Origin: Limnomonas spitsbergensis | Taxonomy: Eukaryota; Chlorophyta; Chlorophyceae; Chlamydomonadales | DNA length: 64,000 bases | Direction of reading: 5' to 3' | Assembly (NCBI GenBank): GCA_037349105.1 | Contig: JAYJMM010000105.1 | Span: forward strand, 62,001-126,000 | Shown: positions 1 to 12,600 of the stretch, piece after piece | How the letters are laid out: every line of letters starts with the position of its first letter | Position numbering within the stretch: position 1 is the first letter of the stretch | Program-made: the position numbers and the translations under genes | The notes under the pieces: generated by a model | Told to the model about the DNA's origin: nothing | The model's input: the letters and a program-made list of their open reading frames with translations, nothing else | Database searches by the model: none

Positions 1-287
1 AAATATTTACAATGTACTGCCTCAACCAACAGTGGCCATTCAGGAGGGCATGCCACCATGCCTGCTTGCCTGCATGGCATCATCATCCCTATGCATTCCT
101 GCCATCGGGATGCATGTACGTCAGCCAGCATGCGCATGGCTGAGTAATCTGCGGACATCCAGTGTTGCAGAGTCCCATGTAGAAATGAGCTTTGCTGTAA
201 TGTTCTGTTCTAATTGGGCATACAACGCTATGCCTGCCTCGCCAGCATGCAATGCATGCCCCTTCATCTGCCTGGCCCCGGTCTGAC

Positions 288-603
288 CTGCTCATCGGCC
301 TCCTCATACCCAAGCATTCGGGAAACCTGCAGCGGCAGGGGCAGAGCCATGTTTGCCTGAGGCACAAGGAGCAGGCATTCAAGCGAGAGGAGGACGCAAG
401 ACGAGGGCTGATGAGGCTAGTGTCGGTACTCCCGCATGTGTTTCACAGCTGCGGACTACGATACGATTTATCGGCTGCTCCTGTTACTGGCTTTCTCGAA
501 CAAAGCTCCAGAATTGAGTATGATCTAGGCTTGGTGAAGCGCGGCACGCACCTCGTTAACAACGTCGAACTTGCAGGTCTGCAGATTGATGAGCAGGCGT
601 TCC
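288..603 (-). CDS. possible two-exon piece of an unidentified minus-strand gene
   Basis: Two stretches on the minus strand look like consecutive coding exons. The first (603 down to 552) follows a CAG acceptor, contains residues RLLINLQTCKFDVVNE and ends in front of GTGCGT. The second (326 down to 288) follows a CTGCAG acceptor, reads VSRMLGYEEADEQ and ends in front of GTCAGA. Both join in phase 0 across an intron of about 225 bp. Further downstream (148 and below) the minus strand reads protein-like in another phase (SAMRMLADVHASRWQEC), but I could not join it cleanly. I do not recognise the family. If real, the gene is divergent from the PPR gene and runs off the left edge. The alternative is chance splice-like signals in intergenic DNA. 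Confidence 0.25.
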
Positions 604-1364
604 CTGCGGGACATTACGGTATGGGGGGTGGAGAGGGATAGACGAGGAATGCATGGTATCAGCCTCTCCTTTACTACCGGCTGTCTGATGCTATGGCACT
701 TGTAAGCCTGCCCAGCATGCCATGACGCACCTTTGCATCTTGCCCTACGGACAGGAACCAGCTCGACAGCAACGGCAATGCTACGGAACCATGGTAGTTT
801 GTAGTTAATCTCCCGACACAGCACAAAACGTTGTTCCAGCGAGGATTTTAATTTGTTGCACGGTCCTTCGAATCGGCGAAAGCTGCTTCACATGCAGATA
901 AATTATGTGCAATTTAATTGTGTATTTATCCGAGGTGAGAGGAAGTGCGCTGTGCAGCAGAAATAAATGATACAGGGGGCAGTGAGAGGTTTCGCCCGTC
1001 TTGCTTTCGATGCTTATTGCACAAGGACAAGTCCGAAACCGCAAGGTGAAAGCGCAAGGTCTATCGACGTTGGACCGTGAATATCGCACATCCCCTTCCG
1101 GGCACGCGTGAATTGACGAAGCTCACCAAGTTCGGACAGTCCACACCATGGCCCAAGGGGTGGTCAGCAGCAGCACCACATACCAGCACCACAGACCACA
1201 GCCACAACCTCTAGCCCTCTCAAGTAGTATATACACCTCATCAAAGACAGAAACTCAATAATACATTTTCGAACGCTGACCGACAATCGCATATATTCGT
1301 TTCGTTCGTTTGACATATCATCAGCACACCCCGTGCTGATCGGGCTAAGTCATGAATTCGTCAG
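604..1364. other. intergenic region upstream of the PPR gene
   Basis: No gene is supported here. The short open frames on both strands lack recognisable domains. If the minus-strand exons to the left are real, this interval would hold their upstream exons and a shared divergent promoter. No core promoter motif could be assigned with confidence. Confidence 0.4.
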
Positions 1365-4300
1365 TTGCATGAGCTCTCCCTCCACTCCCGCCCACACCAC
1401 GCACATGCACCGCAGCCACTGAATCTGCACGTCTATCTAATGGCAGCATCAGCAGGTGCAGCGGCCTTGGGCATAACCAGCAGCGGCCGCGACAGTCTCC
1501 TAATTCTCTGCGCACATGCCCGCTCCCATCCACACGTCGGCTTCCGACCCAGCACCACCGCAGCTCTCGCGCGTAGCTGCCGGGAGATCGCTGACTGCTT
1601 GAGACCACCGACCCTGGCGCTCCCGCTTTCCCGTGTGTGCCGCACCGCCTTCTGCCCTTATCCCGGCGTAGCCTCGGCCCCAGTGCGCCTCGAAGGGCTA
1701 TCCCGGCCCGACGTCATGCCCCCGGCCCCGCCCGCAGCCAGTACCTCGAATTCCACCAACGGTGCAGCAGCCGCAATGACGAGCCCAAGCGGCGTAGGGC
1801 CTGGCGATCTTGAGCTAGACGCGGCGCTCACCCGCACACCGGTCACTCAGTTGCAGCGCCTGAGAATCATGATCAGCAGTGGGGTGGACCCTCCACCTGA
1901 GGAAGCTAATGCACTGCTATGTGGTGAGAGCGGCTACCGTCCTGCATTCCACCACATGGCCCCCCTACCCCAGCCCCCCCCTGAACACCTCCTGTCACTT
2001 CTTCCCCCACACACTGTCACCAACACAGCACTGCCCCGCCCTTCCACTCAGGATGGATGGGAACACACGCATGCACCAACACATGTTGCGACGGGCTGAG
2101 CGCTACTGCTCAATTGCGCGCACATGTGCACGCATGGATGCCCCATACCATGCACAGAAGAGCCTGGGGGGAAGCTTGTACAGCTCATGCACGCATGCCC
2201 CCTGCAGACTCCCATGTCCATGTTGCATGGCCTCGATGCCCCCTCGTCAGATCCACGCCTCATCCAATCCGTTCAAACGCCCCTCTGACCATCCACATGC
2301 GGCTGTTGCGGGCGGCACGAGAGGTTATAGATTGGGGAGGGCATGGGCTAGGATATTGGTCGAGGAGCAATCATGGCGGGAGTAGCTATGCGCCTGGCCG
2401 GTCAGATGAGCTGTGCATTATATTTACACCAGACGCAAGGGAAATGTACTTCACAAAGGAGCTAAGCCGCCCAGCAGCTGATTCATCGCTTGTGTTGAGC
2501 TTTGCCCCCCCCTCCCTGGCTATATGGGCTCAGGTTGCTGCGCGGCCATCTCCACCTGGGTGGAAGTGTTTGCATGCTACCAAGTGCTTAAAAGGAAGGG
2601 GACCCGGATAGAGCTCCATACACTGGACATGTTGTGGCAGGCATCCGTCAAGGTGCGAAGCTCTCCATCCCCAGGCAGTCGGCAATCCTGCCCCAATGTG
2701 TTGTTGGGATGGCGGGACACATCAAGAGGGAGGGCTGAATGCCAGGCATGCAGGAGAACTATAATTTGAAATGCTTCTTAGCATCAGCTGGGCCTTAAAT
2801 TATGTCTGCCCGCCAACCGTACCAAGCAGCTAGGAATGGTAATGCCACACCACCAGATCCCGTCTAGAAAGCTCACTGTGCTGCTGTGCTGAACCTGGAC
2901 CCCAAAGCCTGGACCCCAACACCTGAGCCCCCAAACCTTAACCTTAACCTCCCTCTAGGCCTGCTACATCGTGCACACGAAGGAGCTGTTTCATGCCCTG
3001 ATTGAGGTAAAGGGCTTCCCCTGCCAGAGGAGCTATGTGACAGTCATTAGCCGCTTGCTCAAGCTCAAGCGCAAGGGATTGCCCAACAAGACCCTGGCGT
3101 ACAGCCTTTGGAAGGAGCTAGAGGCAGCAGACAAGAAACTGGACGCAGCGTCGTTCCGGACAGGTTCGCAGAAATGAGGGGGCAGGCGGGGTAGGGGTGT
3201 GGCATTATTTATATTGGACAAGTGTGCAGGGTGGGCTGAGGGTTGTGGAGGGAAATGGGGATGAGTCAAAGGCAGATGATGAGAATCAGTTGGTGGAGGG
3301 AAGGGGATAAGCTAGGCAAGGCAGAGAATGGAACCCCATCAAGCCATCAGTGTCCTCGTGGGGCCAGGCGCCCACAGAGTACTTTTAGCCCATCGCGCTG
3401 GAACATGTGTGTCCACACCTGGGCTTATGTGTGCTGACTAGGACAGATGCTGGCAGACTTCACTGTCCACACCACCCTGTGGCAAGGGCCTTCCCAGCCT
3501 TGGTTATATGGATATGACAAGCATGTCTTGGCGATATTCATTCAGTTGTGCTTTGTCTGAAGAGAAAACTGAACTCACTGATTTGTGGGGTCGGATTATT
3601 GGCAGCCTAGCAAATACACCTAACGATCCGTGGGACCTGATTCCCCCATGTGGCAACAACAGGATTCTGTGTTCATCCCAGGTAGCTGTTGACACCTTGT
3701 ACCCCTGCTCCAAGTCATGTTCCTCTTCTCTCATGAGGCATGCCCCGAGTTAAAGATGCACTCCAGCCATCTGCCCCCTGAGGCAAGGTGGCCAGACAGC
3801 CCCAAGCGCTTCAAGTCTGAATCAGTCCCTGCTCCCTGACCTGACTTACACCAGGAATTAACGCGTGTGTGGAGGCAGGCTACATTGGAGAGGCGCTAGC
3901 TCTGATGGAACGCATGCGTCAGGCGCGCATCTCACCGGGGCATGGGGCGTACAACATCATCATGAAGTACTATTGCAGAGCAGGTCAGTGGGACAAAGTT
4001 TGTAAGTAGTGTAGGACCTTGCAAAGGCCATCAAGGCTTCAAAGGGTTTCGCTGAACAGCTTATCTTGGTGATGTATAAAGAATGGAGGAGGCTCGGCAG
4101 ATCCCGAAATCTCTTTGCTTCAAAAATATTTAGAGCCTGATCGCCATCTTCGGCGCTGAGGTCCTGCCCATTGCAAGCACGCATGGGCCAAATTGTTCAT
4201 GCCAATCGACCGCCACAATTTTCTACTGCCCTGTTTATCTTACCAAGCTGGCTCTGCCATCAGTGTGTGGATCCTGTGTTGTCCTCCAGCATGCCGCTTG

Positions 4301-7300
4301 CCTGTCGACCCCCTTCCCGGACCCACCTCCCTGAACCGCCTGCCCTCTCCTGCCTGCTCTCTCCTGCCAGGGAATATGAGCGCGGCCCTCAAAACCTTTA
4401 AGGAACTGCGCTTCATGGGGTCCAAGCCAGATCTTTACACATTCAACACGCTGGTGTCAGGCTTCGCCGAGTTGGGAGAAGTGCTTAAGGCTCGGGCCAT
4501 GATAGGTGAGGGGGGGGGGGGATTTCTAGAGGGTAATTACAGGTGAGGGTGGTGGGCGAATGTGAGGATCAAACTCTGTTGCAAACTCAGAACAACTTTA
4601 AAACATGCCCCCACTCCTGAACAGGTATCCTCTTGGCCCCCCTCCCGCCCCCCTGTATGGATACCCTCTCAGGCCTCCCCATGCCCGCCCCTCTTGCATA
4701 CTTATCCTCTCAAGCCTCCTTCCCTCCCCCTTCTGCAGACAAGGTGCTGCAAGAGGGTATGCAGCCGGATGTCCTGACATACTCGCCCTACCTCCTGGCG
4801 CTGGCGCGGCAGAGTGATGTGGAGGGCACTCGGGCTACAATGGAGGAGATGTGGGCATCAGGCGTCTGGCCCAACGCATGGTGAGGTGACTTAAGGAGGC
4901 TGGAGGATGCTAGGACCTGCAAGGTCATGATGGAGGATGCTAGGACCTGCTACTACATGATGACCAGGCTGTGAAGGGCAGCCTGAGAGGTGTACTGGAT
5001 AGATGGCTGAGGGGAGTTGTCCTAATTGAGATTGTAACAGGTCATTTGAAAGCACCTATCATCCCCAGTGACATTGAGTGCCAAAATACCCAACAGGCTG
5101 CTTCTTACCCACATGGCTGACGTGATGTCTCCAGGCACAGGAAAGCCTGCTTAGTGATAATATCTGCTCTGATGCCCCACGGCCACCTGCTAGCTCTGCA
5201 GCCCTGGCTAAGTTGATTCTGGCCCATATCCTGACTGCATGCAATCTAATCTCATCCCTGTTCCTGCCTAACCTCTGGTGACGTGGGTGTGAGCAGGTGT
5301 TATGCTGCGCTGGTGGAGGCGCATGTGCGTGCTGGCGACGTGCCCGGAGCCGAGGCGGCGGCCGAGGAGATGCTGGGGCGTGCGCAGCTGCTGCCCAGCC
5401 CCGTAGTTTACAACCTGCTGATCCAAGCACAACTGCTGCGAGGTGAGGCAGTTGCTTTGGTCCTAACCTCCTGCTAAAGAAGAAATGTTTATATATGGCC
5501 TCATGGGAAGCCCCCTGTTTGATGACAGCACTGGTAACGCTCGCCATGCATCCACGCCCACCCTGTTTATTAAAGTATGTGGCTATGTTACAAATTCTAG
5601 ACATCAGAAATGCTACTGCCCGGTTGTGCCACTGAACTCTAGAGCTTCTTAAGCCTAGGACAGTTCCTGAACCCTGTAGTCAAAGCCCTACTATACTCGA
5701 CGCCTGACAAAAAAAAACTGTCAGCCCCATGACCATCTGCACCCAACTTGTGCACGAGACCCTCACCACCGCTGCTGCTGCTCCTGCCGCTGGGACTCTG
5801 ATCCTGCTTCCTGTGCTTCATGCCCCCCCCAGGTGAATTGGGTCGCTCTCGAGTCGCAGACCTGATGAAGGACATGAGGGCGCGCGGCATTCCGCTGGGG
5901 GTGGATACGTACAGCCTGTTGATGGACTCAGCAGCAGTCAGCGGGGAGGACGGGGCCGTACAGCGCGTGCAGGGCCTGCTGCGAACTATGCGGGGACAGG
6001 TGAAGATCCAGGCTGTGGTGTGGAGGGTGGGGGACTCCAGCCTGAAACTACATGCAAATACGCAAATAGCGTTTCTTGTCAAACTTGTTTTCTTCTTTAA
6101 GTGAATGCATGATCGTTTTTGTTTTTTGAAAAAAACTACACTCTCGTGCCCAGAACCAGCCAAGCCCTGTCCTTCATTCAGCTCTGCCTCCCAAGATTGA
6201 CTCGTGTGCTCAGCATCAGTTGTGCACACCCCTGGGAACTGAACAGTGATCAACACACAGCCTTGCACACCCCTTGACATTCCAAGGCCCAAGCCAGAGC
6301 TGCCGCTGCTAGCAATGTGGGGCACAACCTGTTTCAGCCTTCCAGCATGCACTGTTTCCTCTGCATCTTCAACTCTGTGTGTGCATGTGTGTGTGTGTTC
6401 AGGGCCTGGCTCCGGATGCGGTGCAGCTCTCCACGCTAGCCAAGGTGCTGGTGCGGCAGGATCGTGGCGGCGAGGCGCTGCAGGCAGCAGCAGGCATAGA
6501 GAGCTGTGGCAACTCGGAGCCAGACGCGATGTGGCTGAACCAGAAGGTGCACCTCTGCTGCTGCAGTGGTGACATGGAGGAGGCTGAGAGAGCAACAGAC
6601 CGGGCAGCGGCCAATGCAAAAGCGCACAACCAGCCGCCGCCAGTGGAGGCTTTTGGAGCGCTCGTGCGCGGGTAGGCCGTTTTCTATGGAGGCATTAAGG
6701 GCATAGCAGTGTCTGATCTAGTGCACTGAGGTACCTTGAGAGACAGCTGAACCTGCTGGCCGGTGGCTCTGCAATGAGGCGCACTGTCCCGTTGACCCAA
6801 GGCAGTAGGTGGCTGACTTGTTGCTCAAGACCGCATGGACTAATTCTACCAATGGCTGTGAAATGCCCTTAAGACAGGACTGCAGTGACTACCATGGTGA
6901 CCTTGATTAGGTTGAATACGGTACAATACAACATGAATGTTGTTGGTATTTTGATGTTGAGATGGGTATTCCGGTCTAGCCCCTCAACAGACGCTTCCCA
7001 TTCTAGCTGATCCGCCCCCCTCTCACTTTCCAGGTATTACCGGCGCCGGGAGCTGAGGCCACTCCTGGTTGCCTTTCGGCGCTTCTTGAAGGAAGGCGGA
7101 CGCCCGAATCGCAAGATGGCAAACGCTGTGGTGCGGCTGTGCCTGGTCAGCGGGGAGCTCTCGCTAGCGCTGCAGGTACCCCCCGGACACGACTTACAGA
7201 CGGCTGCTGCATGATGGCATTGCCACCTTTCATTCTGGCCTTAGTGTTGCAGCTGTTGCTCGATCAACTGGAAATGTTGTCGGTGGCCTTATGGCTTAAT

Positions 7301-7774
7301 AAGTCCCTTTTGCCCCCTCAGTGTGTCATCGCTTGTCATGTTCTGTTTTTTATGTAAAAAAAGTCTACCATTCACGACTCTAGAACCTTTTGTGTTCACC
7401 CGGGCGGCATATCTCTCCTGGGATGATTGTGGGCATAAGTGGTTTGCATAAAAGTGCCTGTTGACGTGGCTATGAGCTGAACCCTTGTTCCCTTGTGGTC
7501 CTTGCAGGCCATCCGGGCGATGAAGCTGCTGAACGTTGACATGGACACGGAGCAGTACAAGAACTGGGTGATGCAAGTGCAGCGGCGGCAGAAGTCCACG
7601 GCAGCACCTGGCTCAATGGTGCGCGCAGGTGCACAGTCGTCAAGCATGTCCTCGTCCGGCTCTGCGGCAGCAAGGTATGGTGGCCTTATGCCATCTTCAG
7701 ACGCGCTGGAGCGGCTCAAGTGGTTCCTCGGCCTGCCCAACAACTACTACAGACCCGACGAGTGGAAGTCGTAA
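1365..7774 (+). CDS. pentatricopeptide-repeat (PPR) protein, 11 exons, probably organellar
   Basis: I reconstruct eleven exons with GT-AG introns and consistent phase: 1365-1923, 2534-2652, 2959-3163, 3855-3983, 4371-4505, 4739-4880, 5297-5442, 5833-5999, 6403-6671, 7034-7175 and 7508-7774. Together they encode 759 residues. The first 186 residues are rich in Ala, Ser and Pro, as expected of a transit peptide; a second in-frame Met at codon 26 (1440) is an alternative start. From about residue 190 to 620 the protein is made of PPR-like helical hairpins. The clearest are DLYTFNTLVSGFAELGEV, DVLTYSPYLLALARQSDVEG, VVYNLLIQAQLLRGELG and VDTYSLLMDSAAVSGEDG, each with the usual Pro-Asp or Tyr-Asn spacing. 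PPR proteins bind single-stranded RNA in plastids or mitochondria and guide its processing, stability or translation. The C-terminus (WFLGLPNNYYRPDEWKS) carries no DYW or E domain. The target RNA cannot be read from sequence. Exon joins are inferred without transcript data; the start is the least certain part. Confidence 0.85.
4616..4737 (+). repeat. pyrimidine-rich imperfect repeats in PPR intron 5
   Basis: Three imperfect copies of a C/T-rich segment of about 50 bp, each containing a TATCCTCT or TACCCTCT core followed by GGCC or AGCCTCC, fill the 3' half of the intron just before the acceptor at 4738. The G-tract at 4510-4521 lies at the donor side of the same intron. Confidence 0.5.
4901..4950 (+). 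repeat. 20-bp direct repeat, 30-bp spacing, in PPR intron 6
   Basis: The 20-mer TGGAGGATGCTAGGACCTGC occurs exactly at 4901-4920 and again at 4931-4950. This is a simple local duplication inside an intron with no evident function. Confidence 0.8.
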
Positions 7775-8474
7775 TGTGTAGGACTGACGGGCGTTGTCCA
7801 CACGAGTACATCTGTCGTGAGACTCTGAACAGTGTCCAGTGCATTACCTAATTAGATTGAGTAGTGAAGGACCGGTACAACTGCCCGAAGTGTCATGGCA
7901 GCCTCTATTTCAGTAGGGAGTGCAGCAATTTTGTTAAATATACACAGTTAATGTGGCAGAGTGACTGCCACATCATTCATGAAACAGTTACTTAAATAAG
8001 TTTAATGAGCAGCAATGCTGTTCGCCTGTAGGTGTCGAGGCTGTCTACGGGGGGGGACACTAGCCCTGCCTTTTAGGTTCTTTGTTTGGCAAGTGAAGGG
8101 TAATTTCTGAAACCCCGCTGATTCAGCAGGTCTTGAGTTTTTCTGCCCTGCTGCACTTCGTACGGAGTGACAGGAGGCTTCTCTGGGTTCAGGGCTTTTT
8201 GTCCTCAGCTCCTGCTCCACTGGGTCCGAGAGGCCCATGCAGAACCCCACTGCTGTACTTTCCAATGACCCCCCAACAAAACCAAGCTGTTCTTAACGTG
8301 AAAAGCTTTTTGAATGCCATTGAGGTGGTGAAGTCCTCTTCCTCGCTTGGTATGCCATGACCAGTTAAATCAGATAGTTTTTATGCTGAGGAATGTTCAT
8401 TGCTTTAGGGCAACTAGCCACCGGATTTTGGAGCCCAGGTGGGTTGAACCCTATGGCAGGTCAGTCATCCTCCT
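7775..8474. other. 3' flank of the PPR gene up to the Helitron array
   Basis: The interval holds the presumed 3' UTR and about 700 bp of non-coding sequence. I see no TGTAA-type polyadenylation signal close to the stop codon. The last base before the transposon is T (8474), and the last 20 bases have no counterpart at the internal Helitron junctions, so the host-transposon border is sharp. Confidence 0.6.
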
Positions 8475-9072
8475 TCCTATATATTAAGGGAGCAGGGACC
8501 TGTGCGTCCGCAGTGCACGGAGAGCATGGGTCACGGAACGGTGCGTGCAACACCGATAAATCGGGGCGGTACCATGCTATTGCCGACCTCGGCGGATCCA
8601 TCGATGGATCGGCCGGGGCGAGAGATATGCATCGGCCGGACTTTGATAATACTGTGGCGCAAACATGTGTGGGCCGTGCGCGATAATCAGCAGCGGTGCA
8701 TAAACAATTATCGCTGCAACAAATGCGGGCCCGACGGTTGGGCCCCCCCCCCCCCCCGCCGTGTCGGGGAGGGAAGAAGCTTCCGGAAACTGCTGGATCT
8801 GCCCAGGCCACACGGCGACGGGCCTAGCTTTACGACGGAATACCGGACAGCGCTGATCTAAATTGCGCTAGAAAGGTCTTTCAAATGCGCATCTTTCGAT
8901 ACGTAACAAAATATTGGGAGCACAGGACGCATCGACAAAACGACCTCCGCCGTGCAACATCCAGCCTCGGGAGTGCCGCGCCCTGCAGAATTCCAAACAC
9001 TCCGTGCTAAATACAACGTGACAGGACAGGTGCAAGAGAAACATTGAGTATCGATGCTCCTGTCATTATAAA
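8475..9072 (+). promoter_or_regulatory. Helitron 5' terminal and subterminal region
   Basis: The first roughly 485 bp (to about 8959) are homologous to the start of every short unit downstream, so this block probably holds the sequence recognised by RepHel plus the RepHel promoter. It contains a perfect 16-bp palindrome GATCCATCGATGGATC (from about 8595), a tract of 15 C (8743-8757) and paired GGCCGG motifs. Homology to the short units stops within CCTCCGCCGTGCAACA. Function is inferred from conservation and position only. Confidence 0.55.
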
Positions 9073-9654
9073 TTGCTGAATTCCCATGAACACATGATAA
9101 CATTGAACATGCCAAAACAATTGCATCTCCTACTGCTTCTAACAGTATTCGTCTTTGTCACGGCACGTACAATTCCTTACGCCCAGCCCATTTCCTCACG
9201 CTCGTTACAACTGCAAGTGTCCAACGAAGAAACAACAACGTCCACATGCCCAGCCGTCACATTTGCAGCAACAGTAGTGAAGACTCCGCCATTCACGCCT
9301 CCACAAAGTCATGTACGCTACTATCCGCCTTTCATGACACAACCAAGGTTGTTCGCACCAAGCAACCCGTCAGACCTACAGCAGTGGTACCTGTGTAACA
9401 ACCTGATGACCTTCATTTTGCAAATGGCAATCATGAACGTTGCTGTCACTTGGTCCATGTTGCAAAACTTGTTCGTCATGCTACCAACGTCCTTGTATAA
9501 GTTGCTCATCAACACACACTACAACTACAGTCCTTTAGACTACCACTTGTCCCGCCGCCGTCAGCTGACCGCAAAACGATTGTGGCACATACTCATCTTC
9601 CTACTTCTCTTCAGCATGATTTGCTCAAGCCCCGCGATGCCCCCTAAAAGGTGA
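9073..9654 (+). CDS. 193-codon leader ORF with signal-peptide-like and membrane-like segments
   Basis: The open frame runs from ATG 9073 to a TGA at 9652 that lies inside a GTGAAC splice donor. From the internal Met at 9109 it begins MPKQLHLLLLLTVFVFVTA, which looks like a cleavable signal peptide. A hydrophobic stretch near residue 120 (LMTFILQMAIMNVAV) and one near the end (LWHILIFLLLFSMICS) could be membrane helices. The last five codons (MPPKR) are in the same frame as RepHel and are spliced onto it. Unspliced RNA would give a 193-residue membrane-type protein; spliced RNA would give RepHel with this segment as its N-terminus, or RepHel starting at MPPKR. I recognise no family. It may also be non-coding leader that happens to be open. 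Confidence 0.4.
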   Translation: MLNSHEHMITLNMPKQLHLLLLLTVFVFVTARTIPYAQPISSRSLQLQVSNEETTTSTCPAVTFAATVVKTPPFTPPQSHVRYYPPFMTQPRLFAPSNPSDLQQWYLCNNLMTFILQMAIMNVAVTWSMLQNLFVMLPTSLYKLLINTHYNYSPLDYHLSRRRQLTAKRLWHILIFLLLFSMICSSPAMPPKR

Positions 9655-12600
9655 ACATATCATGATCATGTTTGCTCCTTGTCACGTCGAGCATGCTACC
9701 ATGCTTATTAACCTCATGACATGGCACATGCAACATGCATGACCCACTTGTATGGCGCACCTTTCAACAGGCCAAAACATGACTCTGACTCCGATTACGA
9801 TCCTGCAACGCATACGCAAGGAAATCGACGCCTTCAAAACACAAGACAACATCAGGAACACCGTGCACACCAATCTCCTGCTGAGCGAGAAGCCGCTAGC
9901 CATGCTCATGCACAACAACAGCAGCAGCGCCGGGATTCTACCAGGCGTACTAAAAAGCCTAAACAACACGTGAGTTCCAAACAGTGAAACAACTGCCCAT
10001 GCCAATATGTCATGTCCTTGAATAGTTTTAACAATTTATTCGAACATGACATGGTATGTCCATGTCTGTAGGATGACCCTTCGGAATCAGCACAACCAGC
10101 TGGACAAAAGCCTTTACCAGCAGAAGACAACCTACCAATGATGAAGATAAAAAAAGAGACACACAACTCATTCCGGTGAGCCACCCTGAGCCATGCTTGC
10201 AAACCTAAACCCTCCCCACCACCTACTCCGGTAAACCCTCAACACCCACTTCCTCACCTGCACTCTCAACACCCGCTTGCTAACATCAAGTCTGAGCACC
10301 CACCTGATGAAGTAAACAAGAACACATCCCTTGAACGCTCTGTGCAACCAAGTACTTTTGTGCACCATCGTAGATAGCTTTGAACCGAACACCGTACATG
10401 TTCATGACCCACCAAGTCCCCTTAACCTTGAACACCCACATGCTCGCCGTGTCGCCTCGTAACACATGCACTCAAACTTGCAACAGCATCAGCGAAACCA
10501 AGACACTACCCGAGCGCTTGGAACTTCAGGAGCGAACTACCATATGCCAATACTGCAGTGCCAAGATGTGGCCTGAAGAAGCCACAACGGGTACAGGTGC
10601 CATCGGAACAAGGTGAACATATTTTCTACAGCAACCTCACATGTGCCGTCATTTTCTAACTTCAAGGGTGCACAGTTTCAAGTTAATACATTCCGCAGTC
10701 TCACCTACACGCGTAACCAATATAACAAGCCACCCTTGTTTGAAGCACGTTGTGTCCCGTTGCAGCATACAAGCAAGCATGACCATTATGTCATGTTCTG
10801 CCCTACACCTGACATGCTTCCACAGGTTTTCAATGTGTTGCAACAAAGGGCAGGTCAAGCTTCCAACCCTACGCACTCCACCGCCTCCCTTGGACACCTT
10901 GTACATGGCCGACGATGCAGCATCCAAAAATTTCCGTCGCCACATCCGCGTGTACAACAGCGTCTTTCAAATGGCCACAAATTCGGCGGAGGTTGCAGAC
11001 CAGGACACATTGCACGGTGGAATCACGCAGTACAAAGTTCGCGGCAGCGTACAACACTTGCTCGGCCCCCTACATCCCGACGGCAACCGCACAGCTCAGT
11101 TCATGCAGATGTACATCCTAGATCCAGAGATGGCAGACAACCAGCGTTACCAAATGGCCCTGAACATGAACATCGCTCGTCCCGACCAAACCATTCTGAC
11201 AGGTCTTCGGGAGATGCTACACCAACACAACCCCTATGTCCAAGAATTTGCAAACGCTTCTGAGATCAGCCAGACAATGGACAACGACGGACAGCCAGAG
11301 TATGACGTGGCCATCACTATTTCCAGAGAAGGCGTCCCTCACACAGCTGGCAACGTGTACCGGGCACCGACTGCTGGCGCTGACCTAGCGGGTGTCATAC
11401 CAAACACCATGATCGACAAAAACGACATCCTCATCTACGGCCACTCAGGCGGCCTGCAACACATCAACAATCTCAACGGCGCCTACCATCCTCTGCACTA
11501 TCCACTGCTCTTCCCGTATGGCGAGCCCGGCTGGAACAGCGAGCTGAAATACAACAACCGCACTATTTCATGCAAAGATCACGTCAAGTATCGCCTGCAG
11601 GAGCGTGTGGGTCTGCTGTCCACGAACTCTCACATACCTTCAATCCTAGCCGACAGCGACCATCTGTTACGAGCACAACGCCTGCTGCAGGAATACATTG
11701 TCGACAACTGGTGCCAAATCGAGCAGAACAACCTCAAGTACCTACGCACGCACCAAACGGAACTTCGAGCTGACCAGTACAACATCCTCGAAGACGCAGT
11801 AGCAGCAGGTGAAAATGCACACGTCCTAACATGTGCACGCCCCCCACGTAACAGCATGGCCTGAAAAGCCCTGACACACATACTGCCATGACAAAACTGT
11901 CACCCGACATCAGCATTTTATGCAACGTATACCACAGCATGCGCAAAAGCTTGAACACTAACCTTCAACCCAGACCCGGCTATGTAGTCCGGCCTCAACC
12001 ATGACGACCGCAATATCCCAACCCCTGCATACCTTCACTTCACACGGAAAATTATGACATGCATGGTCCGCAGATGCAGAGCTTCACGACGCTCGACAAA
12101 CAGGCCACCGTGTCATCCTGCCGTCTACCTTTGAGGGCGGCGATCGTCATATGAACGCATGTTTCCAAGACAGCATGGCCATCGTACGCAACAACGGCAA
12201 GCCCGACCTATTCATCACTTTCGTGGCCAACCCCCGGTGGCCTGAAGTCATAGCCGCATTACTGCCCGGTCAATCATCTCAAGACCGCAGCGACATTGTG
12301 GCTCGCGTTTTCAAGATCAAATTAGAGGCCATGCTACAAGACCTTTACCAGAAGCAGGTGCTAGGCCGAGCCATCTCCTTCCTACACGTCATAGAATACC
12401 AGAAACGCGGTCTACCACACGCGCACATCCTCATCATTCTACATCCCGATGACAAGCTCCGCACACCCGCCGATTACAATTCCATCGTTTCTGCTGAACT
12501 ACCAGACCCCAGCGACACACACCTGTACGACACCATCACCACCTGGAACTTGCATGGACCCTGCGGTCCCACCACCACCGCACCGTGCTGCCAAAACGAT

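Noticed and set aside
2926..2954. Telomere-like CCTTAACCTTAACCT run
   Set aside because: Only two or three short units in a pyrimidine-rich intron 3' end just before a splice acceptor; better explained as a polypyrimidine tract.
5639..6619. 326-codon minus-strand ORF across PPR exons 8-9
   Set aside because: It is antisense to two well-supported PPR exons and their intron, is low-complexity, and has no recognisable domain.
10613..11263. 216-codon plus-strand ORF beginning at 10613
   Set aside because: It overlaps the RepHel exon 10826-11808 in another frame and starts in an intron; the RepHel frame carries the family motifs.
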